From Zobellella endophytica (GTDB taxonomy: Bacteria > Pseudomonadota > Gammaproteobacteria > Enterobacterales > Aeromonadaceae), in contig NZ_PXYG01000009.1 in assembly GCF_003012775.1 (NCBI RefSeq), forward strand, positions 62,001-126,000: a stretch of 64,000 nt of DNA. Reading direction: 5' to 3'. Every line of letters begins with the position of its first letter. The stretch's first letter is position 1. Below the pieces are notes generated by a model. That model searched no databases. It had not been told where the DNA came from and worked only from the letters and a program-made list of their open reading frames with translations. Made by a program: the position numbers and the translations under genes. Of this stretch, positions 54,872 to 64,000 are shown piece by piece.

Positions 54872-56818
54872 ATGAGAAGGCAGTCGGGATTCGGGTTGGT
54901 CGAAGTTTTTATTTCCTTTTTACTGGTGGCTGGTACAGCAGGAGTTTTGCTTCAGCTGCATAAGGTATACTTGGAATATACTAGGGATGGTGGCTATCGG
55001 GAAGTTGCACTAAGGTTGGCCGAAAGTAAGGTTGATGAGGTGAGAAATACCGGATCAATTTCAGCATTCAATAGTCTTCCAGCATCGGGAAATGAGCAGA
55101 GAACCATTAATAATATGGACTATGATATCACTTGGGACATTTCCTCGGTTGGTTCCTTGTTGGAGAAGGAAGTTGAAGTCGAGGTGTCTTGGAGTATCGA
55201 TTCTGATGTTCAGACTGTATCTCTATCATCAAGGGTTACTCCCAACTTGCTGGTCACGGAAGGGCCCTTTGGCAATATCGGGGATGGTGCTAGTCCCGGT
55301 GGGGGAACTGGTCCTCAGGTACAATACACCCCCGGTTCCATTCCCGATATTGTGGCGGTGGTGACCGATCCGGATACCGGTATCAAGCAGGAAACCACCA
55401 AGCCGGCACCCGATGTACAAAATAATGATGATGACGTGGTGGTGAGTTTTGACTCCATTATTTATGACGGCAGTAATAACCGTCTTATTCAGAGCGACAC
55501 CAGAACCGTGTACTGCTCTTGCGATTATCAGAATGGATTGCAGTCAACCCGGCGACCGGCCCGGCCCTATTCGCTGCCTAATGGAGTCTACTGGTTCGAG
55601 GGACTTTCCGAAGAGAAGGAATGGGGCGACAGCGACAACCCGGACTGCACTGTGTGCTGTAACGACCATTTCGATGTCGGCTCCAGCTCCTTGTTCGAAG
55701 ACAACTTCAACCAGTTTAACCAGGGGCACGGGCACTACATCAATGCCATCTCGCCGGCTTCCGCCGGGCAGGAATATCTGGAGTCCTGCCGGATGCTGCG
55801 GATCGATGGTTTTTTCCGGGTAATGCCGGACTGGAACCTGATAGCCCTGAATATTTTCCCCCCATCCTACCTGACCGATGCCGATAATGTGCAGCTCTAT
55901 CAGCAATACATAGAGGACGTAGTGCAGGAATATGTCACCATTCAGAAGAGCGGCCTGCCCAGCACCACCTATCAGCCGGACAGCTTCCAGGTCTGGTTGA
56001 GCGCTAATGGTGATACTGCAGATTTCGAGAGCCTGACCGAGCTGTTTATCGCTTCCTATCAACTGGCGGCGAGGGCGATATACGTGGACCTTATGCCCCA
56101 GAGCCTGCTTGATGCCATCGATTTCAGCGATGACAACTGGCTGACCAAGGTGTCATTCAACGAGGTGAACACGACCCTGCTGGCAAACTGGCGGGTAGAA
56201 GACGGCGACGATGACTATCTTGAAGTGACCAATGAACCGGTGGAAACCATAGTGGACCCCGACAATAACTTTTTCGGCACCTACAGTCGCGGCTATGTCA
56301 CTACCCTGCAGGAATCGGCCTCCGCGGCAGCCCAGCCCAGGGTATTTGCCACCATGACCCGCTACAACAGCGGGTTGACCGGCCAGGATCCGATCTCACC
56401 GTTCGACGCCGGCACCCTCTTTGAAACCAGCCTGACCCTGTCGGTGAGCAGCGGCTCGGCCCTTACCACCTTTATCAGCGGGAAAATTGAATGCTTGACC
56501 GTGCAGGGTAACGGCACCACCCCGGTGGCGTGCAAGTCCCAGGACTTCAACAATACGGTCGCTACTCCCGACGGTAACGGCAGCTGCACCATTCGCAAGG
56601 ATTCGGATCCGGCCACCGCCTTCTATGAATGCACCGTTACTGCCGGCCAGGCGGTTACTATTACTTTTACTAATAATCAGCCCAGCAGTGATTTTGTCTT
56701 CAATCCGTCGAGCGTTAATTTAACTACGACCCAAGTCAACAACAACACCGATATTCCCTGCGTGATGCAGATCAACAATAACATCACCAACTTCGTGACC
56801 TATAGCTGTCAGCCGTAA
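54872..56818 (+). CDS. Very long PilV-like prepilin with a cysteine-rich extracellular domain
   Basis: A 648-residue protein with a type IV prepilin N-terminus: leader MRRQSG, cleavage before FGLVEVFISFLLVAGTAGVLL, Glu5 present. Ordinary PilV proteins are about 120-200 residues. After a conventional part (to about 125: LAESKVDEVRNTG, then VEVSWSIDSDVQTV) comes a glycine/proline linker (about 130-150) and a large domain (about 190-648). It contains about fourteen cysteines, including CSC and TVCC, and Asp/Asn-rich segments. The 5' third of the gene is AT-rich while the part after about 55540 returns to the GC-rich norm, suggesting a joined gene. I recognise no fold in the C-terminal region; an adhesin at the pilus tip, in place of a PilY1 that is missing here, is the best guess. 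Confidence 0.65.
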   Translation: MRRQSGFGLVEVFISFLLVAGTAGVLLQLHKVYLEYTRDGGYREVALRLAESKVDEVRNTGSISAFNSLPASGNEQRTINNMDYDITWDISSVGSLLEKEVEVEVSWSIDSDVQTVSLSSRVTPNLLVTEGPFGNIGDGASPGGGTGPQVQYTPGSIPDIVAVVTDPDTGIKQETTKPAPDVQNNDDDVVVSFDSIIYDGSNNRLIQSDTRTVYCSCDYQNGLQSTRRPARPYSLPNGVYWFEGLSEEKEWGDSDNPDCTVCCNDHFDVGSSSLFEDNFNQFNQGHGHYINAISPASAGQEYLESCRMLRIDGFFRVMPDWNLIALNIFPPSYLTDADNVQLYQQYIEDVVQEYVTIQKSGLPSTTYQPDSFQVWLSANGDTADFESLTELFIASYQLAARAIYVDLMPQSLLDAIDFSDDNWLTKVSFNEVNTTLLANWRVEDGDDDYLEVTNEPVETIVDPDNNFFGTYSRGYVTTLQESASAAAQPRVFATMTRYNSGLTGQDPISPFDAGTLFETSLTLSVSSGSALTTFISGKIECLTVQGNGTTPVACKSQDFNNTVATPDGNGSCTIRKDSDPATAFYECTVTAGQAVTITFTNNQPSSDFVFNPSSVNLTTTQVNNNTDIPCVMQINNNITNFVTYSCQP

Positions 56819-56833
56819 GCCGGCGGAACAAGC

Positions 56834-56862
56834 GGCGCTGGTAACCCCGGCGCCTTTTTTTT
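56834..56862 (+). terminator. Terminator of the minor-pilin operon
   Basis: GGCGCTGG, a short loop and CCGGCGCC followed by T8. It ends 39 bp before nadE. Confidence 0.85.
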
Positions 56863-56900
56863 ATCATGCCGGTAATCCTCTATGTGTACACAGGCCCATC

Positions 56901-58520
56901 ATGTCCCAACACCTTACCCTGGCACTGGCGCAGCTGAACCTCACCGTGGGTGCCATCGAAGCCAATACCGACGCCATGCTGGCCGCCGCCGGGCAGGCGG
57001 CGGAGCAGGGCGCCGATCTGGTGCTCTATCCCGAGCTGGCGGTCACTGGCTATCCGCCGGAAGACCTGCTGTTCCGTGACGATCTCTACCAGCGGGTCGA
57101 CGCCGCCCTGAACCGGCTGGCCGCCGCCAGCACCCATACCGCCCTGGTGGTGGGCCACCCCTGGCGCGAAGGGGGCAGGCTGTATAACGCTGCTTCCTTC
57201 TTCTACCAGGGCCGGCTGGAAGGGCGCTATTTCAAGCAGTTGCTGCCCAACTACGGCGTTTTCGATGAAAAACGCTACTTCAGTGCCGGCAGCCAGTCCT
57301 GCGTGATCGAGTTCAAGGGCCACCGGCTGGGCCTGCTGATCTGCGAAGACGTCTGGGAGGCGGCCCCGGCGGCGGAAGCGAAAACGGCGGGGGCCGAACT
57401 GTTGCTCAGCCTCAATGCCTCGCCCTACCACAGGGGCAAGTCCTGGATCCGGGAAAGCCTGCTGGCCCAGCGCAGCCGCGAAAACCAGCTGCCGCTGCTG
57501 TACCTGAACCTGGTGGGCGGCCAGGACGAGCTGGTGTTCGACGGCCGCTCCAAGGTGTTCAACGCCGCCGGTGAACTGACCCAGAACCTGGCCGCCTTCG
57601 GCGAGCAGCTGGCCCTGGTGCAGATCGAGAAAGGGGCGCCACGCCGGGGGGATATCCAGCCGCCGCTGGAGCCGCTGGCCGAGGTCTATCAGGCGCTGGT
57701 GCTGGCCACCCGCGACTACGTCAACAAGAACGGCTTCGGCGGCGCCGTGCTGGGGCTGTCCGGCGGTATCGATTCGGCCCTGACCCTGGCCATCGCGGTC
57801 GACGCCCTGGGCGCCGAGCGGGTGCAGGCGGTAATGATGCCGTTCCGCTACACCGCTTCCATGAGCGTGGAAGACGCGGAAGAGGAGGCCCGCCACCTGG
57901 GCGTGGAGTTCAACATCGTGTCCATCGAACCGATGTTCGATGCCTTTATGGGCCAGCTGGCACCGCTGTTCGAGGGCACCGAGCGCGACACCACCGAAGA
58001 AAACCTGCAGGCCCGTGCCCGGGGCGTGCTGCTGATGGCCATTTCCAACAAACGCCGCCGACTGGTGCTGACCACCGGCAACAAGAGCGAGGTGGCGGTG
58101 GGCTACTGCACCCTCTACGGCGACATGGTCGGCGGCTTCGCCCCGATCAAGGACGTGCCCAAAACCCTGGTGTTCGAGCTGTCCGAATACCGCAACACCC
58201 TGGGCTACGTGATCCCCCAGCGGGTCATCGACCGCCCGCCTTCCGCCGAACTGGCGCCGGATCAGCTCGACCAGGACAGCCTGCCCCCGTATGATGTGCT
58301 GGACGCCATCCTTGAAGCCTATGTGGAGCACGACAAGTCCCTGGCCGATCTGCTGGCTGAAGGCTTCGACGAAGCCGACGTGCGCCGGGTGATCAAGCTG
58401 GTGGATATCAACGAATACAAACGCCGCCAGGGGGCGGTGGGGCCGCGCATCACGCCGCGCAACTTCGGCAAGGACCGTCGTTACCCCATCACCTCCGGGT
58501 TCGGCAAAGTGAATTGGTAA
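56901..58520 (+). CDS. nadE: Glutamine-dependent NAD+ synthetase
   Basis: The 539-residue two-domain enzyme amidates nicotinate adenine dinucleotide. The N-terminal nitrilase-fold amidase (about 5-250) has catalytic residues in YPELAVTGYPPEDLL, the KQLLPNYGVFDEKRYF lysine and LLICEDVW cysteine. The C-terminal synthetase domain shows the ATP motif LSGGIDSALT. It lies 9 bp upstream of glnB, so ammonia supply and nitrogen status sensing are transcribed together. Confidence 0.96.
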   Translation: MSQHLTLALAQLNLTVGAIEANTDAMLAAAGQAAEQGADLVLYPELAVTGYPPEDLLFRDDLYQRVDAALNRLAAASTHTALVVGHPWREGGRLYNAASFFYQGRLEGRYFKQLLPNYGVFDEKRYFSAGSQSCVIEFKGHRLGLLICEDVWEAAPAAEAKTAGAELLLSLNASPYHRGKSWIRESLLAQRSRENQLPLLYLNLVGGQDELVFDGRSKVFNAAGELTQNLAAFGEQLALVQIEKGAPRRGDIQPPLEPLAEVYQALVLATRDYVNKNGFGGAVLGLSGGIDSALTLAIAVDALGAERVQAVMMPFRYTASMSVEDAEEEARHLGVEFNIVSIEPMFDAFMGQLAPLFEGTERDTTEENLQARARGVLLMAISNKRRRLVLTTGNKSEVAVGYCTLYGDMVGGFAPIKDVPKTLVFELSEYRNTLGYVIPQRVIDRPPSAELAPDQLDQDSLPPYDVLDAILEAYVEHDKSLADLLAEGFDEADVRRVIKLVDINEYKRRQGAVGPRITPRNFGKDRRYPITSGFGKVNW

Positions 58521-58866
<346 letters not shown>

Positions 58867-58868
<2 letters not shown>

Positions 58869-58962
58869 AAAGGCTGGGATGGGTGACTGGGGACTCGGGA
58901 CTGGTCGTAGAGACTGGCAGCGACGGAGCCCGAATCCCCGGTTTTAACTGCCCGGCTTTTTT
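58867..58962 (+). terminator. glnB terminator with a repeat element in its loop
   Basis: Arms AAAAAGGCTGGG (58867-58878) and CCCGGCTTTTTT (58951-58962) pair fully if two G-U wobbles are allowed, giving a terminator with T6. The 72-nt loop contains a second hairpin, GGGGACTCGGG (58889-58899) with CCCGAATCCCC (58929-58939), which carries the same GGGACTCGGGACTGG core as the element at 17984-18080. Confidence 0.65.
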
Positions 58963-59002
58963 GCCACAATTACCGATAGAATCATCAGTCGAGGAACAGA
59001 AG

Positions 59003-59512
59003 ATGCCACTGCTGGACAGTTTTACCGTCGATCATACCCGTATGGGAGCCCCGGCGGTGCGGGTCGCCAAGACCATGGCCACCCCCCACAACGACACCAT
59101 TACCGTATTCGATCTGCGTTTCTGCCTGCCGAACAAGGAAATCCTGTCCGAGAAGGGCATCCATACCTTGGAGCACCTGTTCGCGGGCTTTATGCGCAAC
59201 CACCTGAATGGCAACGGAGTCGAGATTATCGATATTTCTCCCATGGGCTGCCGTACCGGTTTTTATATGAGCCTGGTGGGCGCGCCGGACGAGCAACGGG
59301 TGGCCGATGCCTGGAAGGCGGCGATGGAAGATGTGCTCGGGGTGGAAAGCCAGTCGCAAATTCCGGAGCTTAATGAGTACCAGTGCGGCACCTATGCGAT
59401 GCACTCGCTGGACGAGGCCAAGGCCATCGCCCGCAACATCATCGAACGGGGCATCGGCGTCAACAGCAACCAGGCGCTCAAGCTGCCGGAAGAGATGCTG
59501 AAAACCCTGTAA
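59003..59512 (+). CDS. luxS: S-ribosylhomocysteine lyase LuxS
   Basis: A 169-residue metalloenzyme that splits S-ribosylhomocysteine into homocysteine and DPD, the precursor of autoinducer-2. The metal ligands HTLEH and the later [11 protein letters not shown] cysteine/histidine region are present, and the catalytic cysteine is in [12 protein letters not shown] 59003 with AGGAA upstream gives the family length; a longer frame runs back into the glnB terminator. Confidence 0.97.
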   Translation: MPLLDSFTVDHTRMGAPAVRVAKTMATPHNDTITVFDLRFCLPNKEILSEKGIHTLEHLFAGFMRNHLNGNGVEIIDISPMGCRTGFYMSLVGAPDEQRVADAWKAAMEDVLGVESQSQIPELNEYQCGTYAMHSLDEAKAIARNIIERGIGVNSNQALKLPEEMLKTL

Positions 59513-59531
59513 TCCCCCGGCCTCCCCTGGG

Positions 59532-59590
59532 GACAAAACGCCCGGTTCAAGCAAGCACTGGCTTAACCGGGTGTTTTGTCACTCTTTATT
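59532..59590 (+). terminator. Long-stem terminator of luxS
   Basis: Arms of about 21 nt (59532-59552 and 59560-59580) pair with few mismatches around a 7-nt loop and are followed by ACTCTTTATT. The stem includes an A-run/T-run on its own, so it should be bidirectional. Confidence 0.85.
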
Positions 59591-59642
59591 CTTTCTCTGT
59601 TGATATACTTCCCTTATTACAGTGCTCAAATGGACCACTTCT

Positions 59643-61958
59643 ATGTCTGAACAGCAAGATCCTTTCCTCCAGAGGGAAGCCGAAAAATACGAAAACCCCA
59701 TTCCCAGCCGGGAATATATCCTCGAGCACATCAAAGAGCGGCAAACTCCGGTCACCCGCGACGAACTGTTTGCCGATCTGGCGCTGGCAGGCGAGGAGCA
59801 GGCCGAGGCCCTGCGCCGCCGGCTGCGCGCCATGGAGCGGGACGGCCAGCTGGTGTTCACCCGCAACAAATGTTACGCCCTGCCCGACAAGCTCAACCTG
59901 ATCAAGGGCTATGTCATCGGCCACCGGGAAGGCTTCGGCTTCCTGCGTCCGGAAGACGGCGGCGACGATCTGTTCCTGGCCCAGCGCGAAATGGATGCGC
60001 TGATGCACGGCGACTACGTGCTGGTGCAGCCCCTGCGGTTCGACGCCAAGGGCCGGCGCGAGGCCCGGGTGGTGCGCATCCTCAAGTCCCGCGAGCTGGA
60101 GGTGGTGGGCCGCTACTTCGTGGAAAACGGCGTCAGCTACGTGGTGCCGGACGACAGCCGCATCGCCCAGGACATCCTCATTCCCCAGGGCGAGACCATG
60201 GGCGCGCGCATGGGCCAGGTGGTGGTGATCTCCATCACCCAGCGGCCCACCCGGCGGATGACCGGCATCGGCAAGGTCATCGAGGTGCTGGGCGAGACCA
60301 TGGATCCGGGCATGGAGATCGAAATCGCCCTGCGCACCCACGGCATTCCCCATGTGTGGCCGGAAGAGGTCAAGCAGGAAATCGTCAAACTGACCGAACA
60401 GGTGCCGGAAGAAGCCAAGAAAGGCCGCAAGGATCTGCGCGAGCTGCCGCTGGTGACCATCGACGGTGAAGACGCCCGCGACTTCGACGACGCCGTCTAC
60501 TGCCAGCCCAAGCGGTCCGGCGGCTGGCGGCTGTGGGTGGCCATCGCCGACGTGTCCTACTACGTTCGCCCGGGCACGGCGCTGGATAGCGAAGGCTATC
60601 AGCGCGGCAACTCGGTGTACTTCCCCGAGCAGGTGATCCCCATGCTGCCGGAGGTGCTGTCCAACGGCCTCTGCTCGCTCAACCCCCAGGTGGATAGGTT
60701 GTGTATGGTGGCGGAAATCACCATCTCGGCCACCGGCAAGCAGTCCGGCTTCAAATTCTACGAGGCGGTGATGAATTCCCACGCCCGTCTCACCTACACC
60801 AAGGTGGCCGCCATCCTGGAAGGGGACGAGACCCTGCGCGAGCGTTATGCCCCGCTGGTACCGCACCTGGAAGAACTGAACCGGCTCTATCAGGTGATGA
60901 AAGAGGCGCGTCATCAGCGTGGCGCGGTGGAGTTCGAAAGCGAAGAAACCCGCTTCGTGTTCAACCCCCAGCGCAAGATCGAGCGTATCGTACCGCTGGT
61001 GCGCAACGACGCCCACAAGATCATCGAAGAATGCATGATCCAGGCCAACGTGGCCGCCGCCCGCTTTATCGAGAAGCAGGAAGCCCATGCCCTGTTCCGG
61101 GTGCACGACAAGCCGAGCGAAGAAAAGCTCACCGGCTTTCGCAGCTTCCTCGGTGAACTGGGGCTGGAGCTGAAAGGCGGTCTGGAGCCGCAGCCTGCGG
61201 ACTATGCCCTGCTGGCGGAGCAGATCAAGGAACGGCCGGATGCTGAACTGATCCAGACCATGCTGTTGCGCTCCATGAAGCAGGCGGTGTACCAGGCGGA
61301 CAACATGGGCCACTTCGGCCTGGCGCTGAAGTCCTATGCCCACTTCACCTCGCCCATCCGCCGCTATCCGGATCTGGTGCTGCACCGGGCCATCAAATAC
61401 CAGTTGGCCAAAGAGCAGGGCAACCCCGGCGGCAAATGGACTCCGACCGGTGGCATCAACTATCAGTACGACGAAGTCGCCCCCATGGGCGAGCACTGCT
61501 CCGTGACCGAGCGCCGTGCCGATGACGCCACCCGCGACGTGGCCGACTGGCTCAAGTGCGAATACATGCTCGATCACGTGGGCAGCGAGTTCGGCGGTAC
61601 CATCGCCAACGTGACCGGCTTCGGCTTCTTCGTGCGGCTGGATGAAATCCATATCGACGGCCTGGTACATATCTCCAGCCTGCAGAACGATTACTACCAG
61701 TTCGACCCGGCGCGCCAGCTGCTGATCGGCGAAACCTTCCGTCGCCGTTACCGCCTGGGGGACAAGATCAGGGTCAAGGTGATGGCGGTCAACCTGGACG
61801 AGCGCAAGATCGACTTCGAAACGGTGGAAGAAGCGCTGCCGGCCGGTGCCAAGACCGGCAAGGGCGCGAAGAACCTGAAGTCACGGCAACGGGCCAAGCC
61901 CAAGAGCGGCGACAAGGGCGAGCCCAAGCCGGGCAAAGGTGGCAGAAAACGCCGCTGA
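59643..61958 (+). CDS. rnr: Ribonuclease R
   Basis: The 771-residue 3'-5' exoribonuclease degrades structured RNA. An N-terminal helix-turn-helix (about 20-85), cold-shock domains, the catalytic RNB domain ([14 protein letters not shown], with the magnesium-binding aspartates), an S1 domain (about 640-725, [24 protein letters not shown]) and a lysine-rich tail are visible. ATG 59643 is preferred; GTG 59622 in the same frame is possible since neither has a strong ribosome site. Confidence 0.96.
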   Translation: MSEQQDPFLQREAEKYENPIPSREYILEHIKERQTPVTRDELFADLALAGEEQAEALRRRLRAMERDGQLVFTRNKCYALPDKLNLIKGYVIGHREGFGFLRPEDGGDDLFLAQREMDALMHGDYVLVQPLRFDAKGRREARVVRILKSRELEVVGRYFVENGVSYVVPDDSRIAQDILIPQGETMGARMGQVVVISITQRPTRRMTGIGKVIEVLGETMDPGMEIEIALRTHGIPHVWPEEVKQEIVKLTEQVPEEAKKGRKDLRELPLVTIDGEDARDFDDAVYCQPKRSGGWRLWVAIADVSYYVRPGTALDSEGYQRGNSVYFPEQVIPMLPEVLSNGLCSLNPQVDRLCMVAEITISATGKQSGFKFYEAVMNSHARLTYTKVAAILEGDETLRERYAPLVPHLEELNRLYQVMKEARHQRGAVEFESEETRFVFNPQRKIERIVPLVRNDAHKIIEECMIQANVAAARFIEKQEAHALFRVHDKPSEEKLTGFRSFLGELGLELKGGLEPQPADYALLAEQIKERPDAELIQTMLLRSMKQAVYQADNMGHFGLALKSYAHFTSPIRRYPDLVLHRAIKYQLAKEQGNPGGKWTPTGGINYQYDEVAPMGEHCSVTERRADDATRDVADWLKCEYMLDHVGSEFGGTIANVTGFGFFVRLDEIHIDGLVHISSLQNDYYQFDPARQLLIGETFRRRYRLGDKIRVKVMAVNLDERKIDFETVEEALPAGAKTGKGAKNLKSRQRAKPKSGDKGEPKPGKGGRKRR

Positions 61959-61966
61959 CCGAGTCA

Positions 61967-62005
61967 GGGGCCGGGGAGGGGAAACTTATCCCGTCCCCGC
62001 TCCCC
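61967..62005. repeat. GC-rich hairpin between rnr and rlmB
   Basis: GGGGCCGGGGAGGGGA (61967-61982) pairs with TCCCGTCCCCGCTCCCC (61989-62005) with a few mismatches across a 6-nt loop. No T-run follows, so it is more likely a processing or partial-termination hairpin, possibly a distant member of the GGGACTCGGG repeat family. Confidence 0.5.
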
Positions 62006-62028
62006 CATTCCACATTCCGAGAACTGAC

Positions 62029-62766
62029 ATGAGCACCGAACTGATTTTCGGCATCCACGCGCTGGATGCCATCCTCGAATCCCACCCCGAAAATATATTG
62101 GAAGTCTGGCTGCTGAAAGGGCGGGACGACGCCCGCCTGCAGGCCTTGCAGGCACGCTTGCAGGCGGTGGGCGTCAAGGTGCAGTTTGCCGGCCGTCACA
62201 CCCTGGACGCCAAGGCCGAGGGCAACCAGCACCAGGGGGTCGTGGCCCGGATCAAAGGGCTGCCGACCCTGAACGAAGCGGATCTGGACGCCTTGCTCGG
62301 CAGCCAGCCCAATCCGCTGCTACTGGTGCTGGACGGTGTTACCGATCCGCATAACCTGGGCGCCTGCCTGCGCACCGCCGATGCCGCCGGGGTGCACGGC
62401 GTCATAGTACCGAAGGACAAATCCGCCGGCCTGACGCCGGTGGCGCGCAAGGTGGCCTGCGGCGCCGCCGAGGTGGTGCCGCTGTTTCAGGTGACCAACC
62501 TGGCTCGTACCCTGCGCAACCTGCAGGACAAGGGTATCTGGGTGGTGGGGACCGCCGGCGAGGCGGATCACAGCCTGTACCAGGCCAGACTGACCGGCGC
62601 CCTGGCGCTGGTGATGGGGGCCGAGGGCAAGGGCATGCGCCGGCTGACCCGGGAACATTGCGACGAACTGGTGAGCATCCCCATGGCGGGCTCGGTGTCC
62701 AGCCTCAATGTGTCGGTGGCCACCGGCATCTGCCTGTTTGAAATGGTGCGCCAGCGCGGGTCATGA
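62029..62766 (+). CDS. rlmB: 23S rRNA (guanosine-2251-2'-O)-methyltransferase RlmB
   Basis: This 245-residue SPOUT methyltransferase has an N-terminal substrate-binding domain (to about 75) and the knot domain with motifs [28 protein letters not shown] and [21 protein letters not shown] 62029 matches the family start. It overlaps the next gene by 4 bp. Confidence 0.96.
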   Translation: MSTELIFGIHALDAILESHPENILEVWLLKGRDDARLQALQARLQAVGVKVQFAGRHTLDAKAEGNQHQGVVARIKGLPTLNEADLDALLGSQPNPLLLVLDGVTDPHNLGACLRTADAAGVHGVIVPKDKSAGLTPVARKVACGAAEVVPLFQVTNLARTLRNLQDKGIWVVGTAGEADHSLYQARLTGALALVMGAEGKGMRRLTREHCDELVSIPMAGSVSSLNVSVATGICLFEMVRQRGS

Positions 62767-63338
62767 GCCTTCCCCTGGAGCATTGGCGGGAGCTGTGGCA
62801 ACTGACGGTGCCGCAGTGGCAGCGGCTGGCGGGGGAGGCCGTCCCACTTGAGCTGGCCCCCAGGGCACAGCTCTGGAGGCCGGGCAGTTGCCCCGACGAG
62901 GTGATCCTGGTGCGGGCGGGCCTGCTCAAGACGGTTTTCGTCAGCGAGGAAGGGCGCCACTATATCAAGGAGTTTTTCTGGCAGGGGGACGCCTTTTTTA
63001 GCTACCACAGCCACCTGAGCGGGACGCCCACGCCCTATTGCCTGGAAGCGCAGGAGTCCTGCTCGCTCTATGTGTTTTCCCTGAAAAGACTGCTGTCGTT
63101 CGCCGCCAAGGATCCCGCCTGGCAGTTGGTTTATCTCCGATTGCTGGAGACCCAGCTCAGGTTCAAGGAAGAGAAAGAATTCCTGTTGCTGACCCAGGGC
63201 CCGGAGGCCCGTTACCTGCTCTTTCAACGGCGCAATGCCGACCTGGTCCGGCGATTACCCGACCATCAGATTGCCGCCTACCTGGGGATCAGTCCCATCA
63301 GCCTGAGCCGGATCAAACGTCGTCTTAACAAAGGTTAA
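62763..63338 (+). CDS. Crp/Fnr-family transcriptional regulator
   Basis: The 191-residue protein has a cyclic-nucleotide-binding-like domain (about 25-130; [14 protein letters not shown]) and a C-terminal helix-turn-helix ([24 protein letters not shown]). The phosphate-binding cassette of Crp (RSAE...R) and the Fnr cysteines are missing, so the ligand is unknown. ATGA coupling to rlmB is unusual for a regulator. It may act on the acetyltransferase or membrane protein genes that follow. Confidence 0.82.
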   Translation: MSLPLEHWRELWQLTVPQWQRLAGEAVPLELAPRAQLWRPGSCPDEVILVRAGLLKTVFVSEEGRHYIKEFFWQGDAFFSYHSHLSGTPTPYCLEAQESCSLYVFSLKRLLSFAAKDPAWQLVYLRLLETQLRFKEEKEFLLLTQGPEARYLLFQRRNADLVRRLPDHQIAAYLGISPISLSRIKRRLNKG

Positions 63339-63466
63339 TGCTTGTGTGGTCGGGCTCCGATATGCTGGTCGGTGTATTCGCCCGCGCTCGTCCTTCCGCT
63401 CCTGGGGTGATGGCGCCGGGCGGATCTCTTTCCCTGGTAACAAGAACGTATGGAAATACACGAGAC

Positions 63467-63937
63467 ATGATCACCCGTACTCACTGGCAACTGGCCGGCT
63501 TCGATGAGCTAAGTACCGTCCAGCTCTACCACATGCTGGCGCTGCGCTGCGAGATCTTCGTGGTGGAGCAGGACTGCGCCTACCAGGATCCGGATGGCGT
63601 GGATCTGCATCCGCAAGCGCGCCATCTCAACCTGTGGCGGGGCGGGCAACTGCTGGCCACGGCACGTATCCTCGGGCCGGGGGCGCAGGCGCCCGGCGAG
63701 GTCTGGATTGGCCGGGTGGCGGTGGCCCCGCAGGCGAGGGGACAGGGGCTGGCCCGCCAGCTGATGCGGCGGGCCATGGCGGCAGCGGGTGAATACTGGC
63801 CCGGATGTCCGCTCAAGCTCGGTGCCCAGACCTATGTGCGGGACTTCTACGCTTCCCTGGGCTTCGTCCCCCTGGGACCCGAATACCTGGAAGACGGTAT
63901 TCCCCACCAGCAGATGGAGTGGTCGTGCAACGCATAA
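63467..63937 (+). CDS. GNAT-family N-acetyltransferase (ElaA-like)
   Basis: A 156-residue protein with the ElaA-type N-terminus (LRCEIFVVEQDCAYQDPDGVD) and the acetyl-CoA-binding motif A (VAVAPQARGQGLARQLM). The acceptor substrate is unknown. ATG 63467 matches the family start; a longer frame from 63338 includes the intergenic region and was rejected. It overlaps the next gene by 13 bp. Confidence 0.85.
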   Translation: MITRTHWQLAGFDELSTVQLYHMLALRCEIFVVEQDCAYQDPDGVDLHPQARHLNLWRGGQLLATARILGPGAQAPGEVWIGRVAVAPQARGQGLARQLMRRAMAAAGEYWPGCPLKLGAQTYVRDFYASLGFVPLGPEYLEDGIPHQQMEWSCNA

Positions 63938-64000
63938 CCTCCCGCATGGCCGCCGACAGCCAGCTGTTGGCCATCTTGCTGCTGGTGCTCGGCAACCTGA
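63925..64000 (+). CDS. Start of a probable membrane protein (cut by window edge)
   Basis: A frame begins at GTG 63925 with GGAG 7 nt upstream, overlapping the acetyltransferase gene by 13 bp. The first 25 codons give a short polar stretch then a hydrophobic segment (LLAILLLVLGNL), the likely start of a first membrane helix. An EamA/DMT-type transporter would fit, but too little is seen to name it. Confidence 0.5.
   Translation, partial: MQRITSRMAADSQLLAILLLVLGNL

Noticed and set aside
63338-63466. N-terminal extension of the GNAT protein from 63338
   Set aside because: The extension has no family match and no ribosome site at its start, while ATG 63467 gives the expected ElaA-like N-terminus.

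Overview
The window is a dense, GC-rich chromosomal segment from a gammaproteobacterium. Gene order (rpoE-rseABC-lepAB-rnc-era-recO-pdxJ, barA/rlmD-relA-mazG, ffh-rpsP-rimM-trmD-rplS, mutH/rppH-ptsP-lgt-thyA, rpsT/murJ-ribF-ileS-lspA-fkpB-ispH, luxS, rnr-rlmB) is of the enterobacterial/Vibrio/Aeromonas type. MutH implies Dam-type GATC methylation. MotX (sodium-driven polar flagellum), NhaA/NhaR and an ectoine-degradation locus point to a marine or halotolerant organism. My inference is an Aeromonadaceae relative such as Oceanimonas, Zobellella or Oceanisphaera, but no rRNA is present to prove it. I found no rRNA, tRNA, CRISPR array, prophage or intact insertion sequence.

Region by region: 0-3.1 kb holds the start of an ectoine/hydroxyectoine catabolic operon (doeA-doeB, leftward) with its MocR-type regulator enuR diverging from it. 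3.1-6.2 kb holds a sodium:dicarboxylate/amino-acid symporter and a PACE efflux gene with a divergent LysR regulator. 6.2-9.4 kb carries ygfZ, sdhE-ygfX and nadB. 9.5-18 kb is one long co-directional run (rpoE-rseABC, lepA-lepB-rnc-era-recO-pdxJ), headed by a sigma-E type promoter in front of rpoE. 18-25.2 kb carries barA against rlmD-relA-mazG. 25.2-25.6 kb is a non-coding island with a duplicated terminator block and a structured double-hairpin element. 25.6-28.5 kb holds ptsG (with a Cra-type operator), motX and nsrR. 28.5-34.4 kb holds yfjD-ypjD facing ffh and the rpsP operon. 34.4-40.3 kb holds mutH, a 675-bp DnaA-box-rich intergenic region that looks like DARS2, then rppH-ptsP and lgt-thyA. 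40.4-43 kb holds nhaA, nhaR and an ArsR-family thiol sensor. 43-50.9 kb holds rpsT facing away from murJ-ribF-ileS-lspA-fkpB-ispH. 50.9-56.8 kb holds a GAF-GGDEF diguanylate cyclase and a minor-pilin cluster, ending in a very unusual 648-residue pilin. 56.9-64 kb holds nadE-glnB, luxS, rnr-rlmB, a Crp-like regulator, a GNAT acetyltransferase and the start of a membrane protein.

Most of the window is conserved housekeeping. The parts most worth a second look are the DARS2-like region beside mutH, the double-hairpin/duplicated-terminator island after mazG, a family of GGGACTCGGGACTGG-type hairpins (one nested inside the glnB terminator), and the minor-pilin cluster, where composition and protein architecture suggest exchange of adhesin-like domains.
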